Positions 3,682-5,291 of a DNA stretch of 5,291 bases are shown piece by piece. Source of the stretch: SFTH01 sp051878085 (GTDB lineage: Bacteria > Bacillota > Clostridia > Christensenellales > Aristaeellaceae); the NCBI GenBank assembly GCA_051878085.1, contig JBJEJN010000210.1, forward strand, positions 1 through 5,291. The letters run 5' to 3'. A program made the position numbers and the translations under genes. The notes beneath the pieces are model-generated. The model was not told the DNA's origin, did no database searches, and saw only the letters and a program-made list of their open reading frames with translations. The first letter of the stretch is position 1. Every line of letters starts with the position of its first letter.

Positions 3682-5291
3682 TTATGCCTGTCCGTTCTTC
3701 TTGCGCGCCTCGAGCTTCTTGCGGGCCTCGGTGCCCAGAATCTTCTTGCGCATGCGAATGGACTTGGGGGTGATCTCCACCAGCTCGTCGTCGTCGATGA
3801 ACTCCATCGCTTCCTCGAGGGTGGGGATGTGGATGTTGGTGATCTTGTTCTGCTCCTCGGCGGAGGCCGCGTTGCGGGTGTTGGTCATGTGCTTCTTCTT
3901 GCACACGTTCACATCGATGTCGCCCACGCGGGAGTTGCGGCCGATGATCATGCCGTTGTACACCTTCACGCCGGAATCCACGAACAGCTCGCCGCGATCC
4001 TGCACGCTGAACAGCGCGTAGCTGGTGGTCACGCCGTCCTCCCAGGCGACCAGCGCGCCGGTGTTGCGGGTGGGGATGTCGCCGCGATAGGGCTGGTAGC
4101 TGTCGAACACGGCGCTCATCACGCCCTCGCCACGGGTGTCGGTGAGAAACTCGCTGCGGTAGCCGAACAGGCCGCGAGACGGAACCTCGAACTCCAGGCG
4201 CATGCGACTCTCGCCGTGCATGGAGATCAGCGTGCCGCGACGGCGACCGATTTTGTCGATGACGCTGCCGGAGTACTCGGTGGGCACGTCGGCCACCATG
4301 CGCTCGATGGGCTCGCAGAGCACGCCGTCGATGGTCTTGTACAGCACCTCGGGCTTGGTGATGGCGAACTCGTAGCCCTGGCGGCGCATGTTCTCGATGA
4401 GGATGGACAGGTGCAGCTCGCCGCGGCCGTAGACGCGGAAGGCGTCGGTGGAGTCCGTCTCCTCCACGCGCAGGGACACGTCGGTCAGGGCCTCCTTCTC
4501 CAGGCGCGCGCGCAGGTGGCGGCTGGTCACGTAGGTGCCCTCGGTGCCCGCGAAGGGAGAGTCGTTGACGCAGAAGGTCATGGAGATGGTGGGCTCGTCG
4601 ATCTTCACGAAGGGCAGCGGATCCGCCATGGCCGGATTGCAGATGGTGTCGCCGATCAGCAGCTCCGGGAAGCCGGAGATCGCCACGATGTCGCCCACGC
4701 CCACCTCCTCGGCGGGCACGCGCTTCAGGCCGTCGTAGGCGAACAGGCCCGCAAGCCGCGTGGGTGCGGAGACGAAGCTGGAGCCGTACACGCAGCGGAT
4801 GGCCATCATGTTGGTCTTGATGGTGCCGCGCTCGATGCGGCCGATGCCGATGCGGCCCACGTAGTCGTTGTAGTCGATGGTGGAGATCAACAGCTGCAGC
4901 GGCTCGTCCGGGTCGCCCTCGGGCGCGGGGATGTGCTCCAGGATGCAGTCGAACAGCGGCCTCAGGTCGGTGCCCGGCTTACGCCAGTCCGTGGTGGCGG
5001 TGCCGGAGCGACCGGAGGCGTAGATCACCGGGCTGTCCAGCTGCTCGTCATTCGCGTCCAGGTCGATCAGCAGCTCCAGCGTCTCGTCCAGCACCTCGTC
5101 GCAGCGCGCGTCCGGGCGGTCCGTCTTGTTGATGACGATGATGACCTTCAGGTTCAGCTCCAGCGCCTTCTTCAGCACGAAGCGGGTCTGGGGCATCGGG
5201 CCTTCAAAGGAGTCCACCAGCAGCAGCACGCCGCTGACCATCTTCAGCACGCGCTCCACCTCGCCGGAGAAGTCCGCGTGGCCGGGGGTGT
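3682..5291 (-). CDS. typA: Ribosome-associated translational GTPase TypA/BipA (N-terminus beyond right edge)
   Basis: TypA/BipA is an EF-G-like GTPase that binds the 70S ribosome and supports 50S assembly and growth under cold or stress. About 535 residues are visible. The window cuts inside the G3 motif, leaving TPGHADFSGE with the catalytic-type His. Roughly 70 residues (P-loop and switch I) are missing, judged against a family length near 610. G4 is NKTD (visible residues 54-57) and G5 lies at YASGRSG (90-96). These are followed by an EF-Tu-like domain II (about 125-215), an EF-G-like domain containing GRGELHLSILIENMRRQGYE, and the TypA-specific C-terminal domain ending in a Lys/Arg-rich tail (KKLEARKKNGQA). 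A GTG at 5259 begins an internal in-frame stretch but is only the Val codon after the G3 motif, not the start. The stop is TAA at 3684-3682, and a hairpin terminator follows. Identification is firm. Confidence 0.97.
   Translation of the reverse strand, partial: TPGHADFSGEVERVLKMVSGVLLLVDSFEGPMPQTRFVLKKALELNLKVIIVINKTDRPDARCDEVLDETLELLIDLDANDEQLDSPVIYASGRSGTATTDWRKPGTDLRPLFDCILEHIPAPEGDPDEPLQLLISTIDYNDYVGRIGIGRIERGTIKTNMMAIRCVYGSSFVSAPTRLAGLFAYDGLKRVPAEEVGVGDIVAISGFPELLIGDTICNPAMADPLPFVKIDEPTISMTFCVNDSPFAGTEGTYVTSRHLRARLEKEALTDVSLRVEETDSTDAFRVYGRGELHLSILIENMRRQGYEFAITKPEVLYKTIDGVLCEPIERMVADVPTEYSGSVIDKIGRRRGTLISMHGESRMRLEFEVPSRGLFGYRSEFLTDTRGEGVMSAVFDSYQPYRGDIPTRNTGALVAWEDGVTTSYALFSVQDRGELFVDSGVKVYNGMIIGRNSRVGDIDVNVCKKKHMTNTRNAASAEEQNKITNIHIPTLEEAMEFIDDDELVEITPKSIRMRKKILGTEARKKLEARKKNGQA

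Noticed and set aside
2339..4021. 560-codon plus-strand open frame opposite recF and typA
   Set aside because: It crosses two firmly identified minus-strand genes and a repeat-filled spacer, with an Ala/Arg/Val-biased shadow translation and no recognisable domain.
5257..5259. GTG as the start of typA
   Set aside because: Upstream in-frame codons read TPGHADFSGE, the invariant G3 region, so the GTG is an internal Val and the gene continues beyond the window.

Overview
The window looks like chromosomal DNA from a high-GC, endospore-lineage Firmicute of the class Clostridia. The evidence is strongly GC-biased third codon positions, good AAGGAGG-type ribosome binding sites, a sporulation amidase (SpoIIP family), RecF and TypA/BipA, and hairpin repeats in the spacers that resemble, from memory, repeats scattered through gut Clostridia genomes. 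I cannot name a genus. No phage, plasmid, CRISPR or complete insertion sequence is visible.

Layout. (1) Positions 1-299, minus strand: the N-terminal 99 codons of an unrecognised protein, running off the left edge. It has a perfect-consensus sigma-A-type promoter (TTGACA, 17 bp, TATAAT) at 346-374. (2) Positions 300-475: a divergent spacer with that promoter, an AATTG-N-CAATT palindrome touching its -35 box, 10-bp direct repeats, and two interleaved inverted repeats. One of these buries the ribosome binding site of the plus-strand operon. (3) Positions 476-2217, plus strand: a two-gene operon joined by an ATGA overlap. It encodes a seven-helix DUF1614-like membrane protein and a SpoIIP-family peptidoglycan amidase with a signal sequence and a C-terminal membrane helix. 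(4) Positions 2218-2359: a convergent spacer with three stem-loops, whose outermost arms also form a 14-bp terminal inverted repeat. (5) Positions 2360-3454, minus strand: complete recF. (6) Positions 3455-3681: a spacer with a composite palindromic repeat, a second copy of the spacer hairpin seen beyond the 3' end of recF, and the typA terminator. (7) Positions 3682-5291, minus strand: typA/bipA, cut by the right edge inside its G3 motif.

How the genes relate. The only real functional pairing is the DUF1614-like/SpoIIP operon, which suggests an envelope or sporulation (engulfment-type) job in which the membrane protein may partner the amidase. RecF (recombinational repair) and TypA (ribosome-associated GTPase) are housekeeping genes, each apparently its own unit. 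recF is not next to dnaN or gyrB here, and it is bracketed by direct copies of one hairpin repeat. The least explained items are the DUF1614-like/SpoIIP module with its SD-sequestering leader, and the repeat hairpin whose two copies differ by a compensatory base-pair change.
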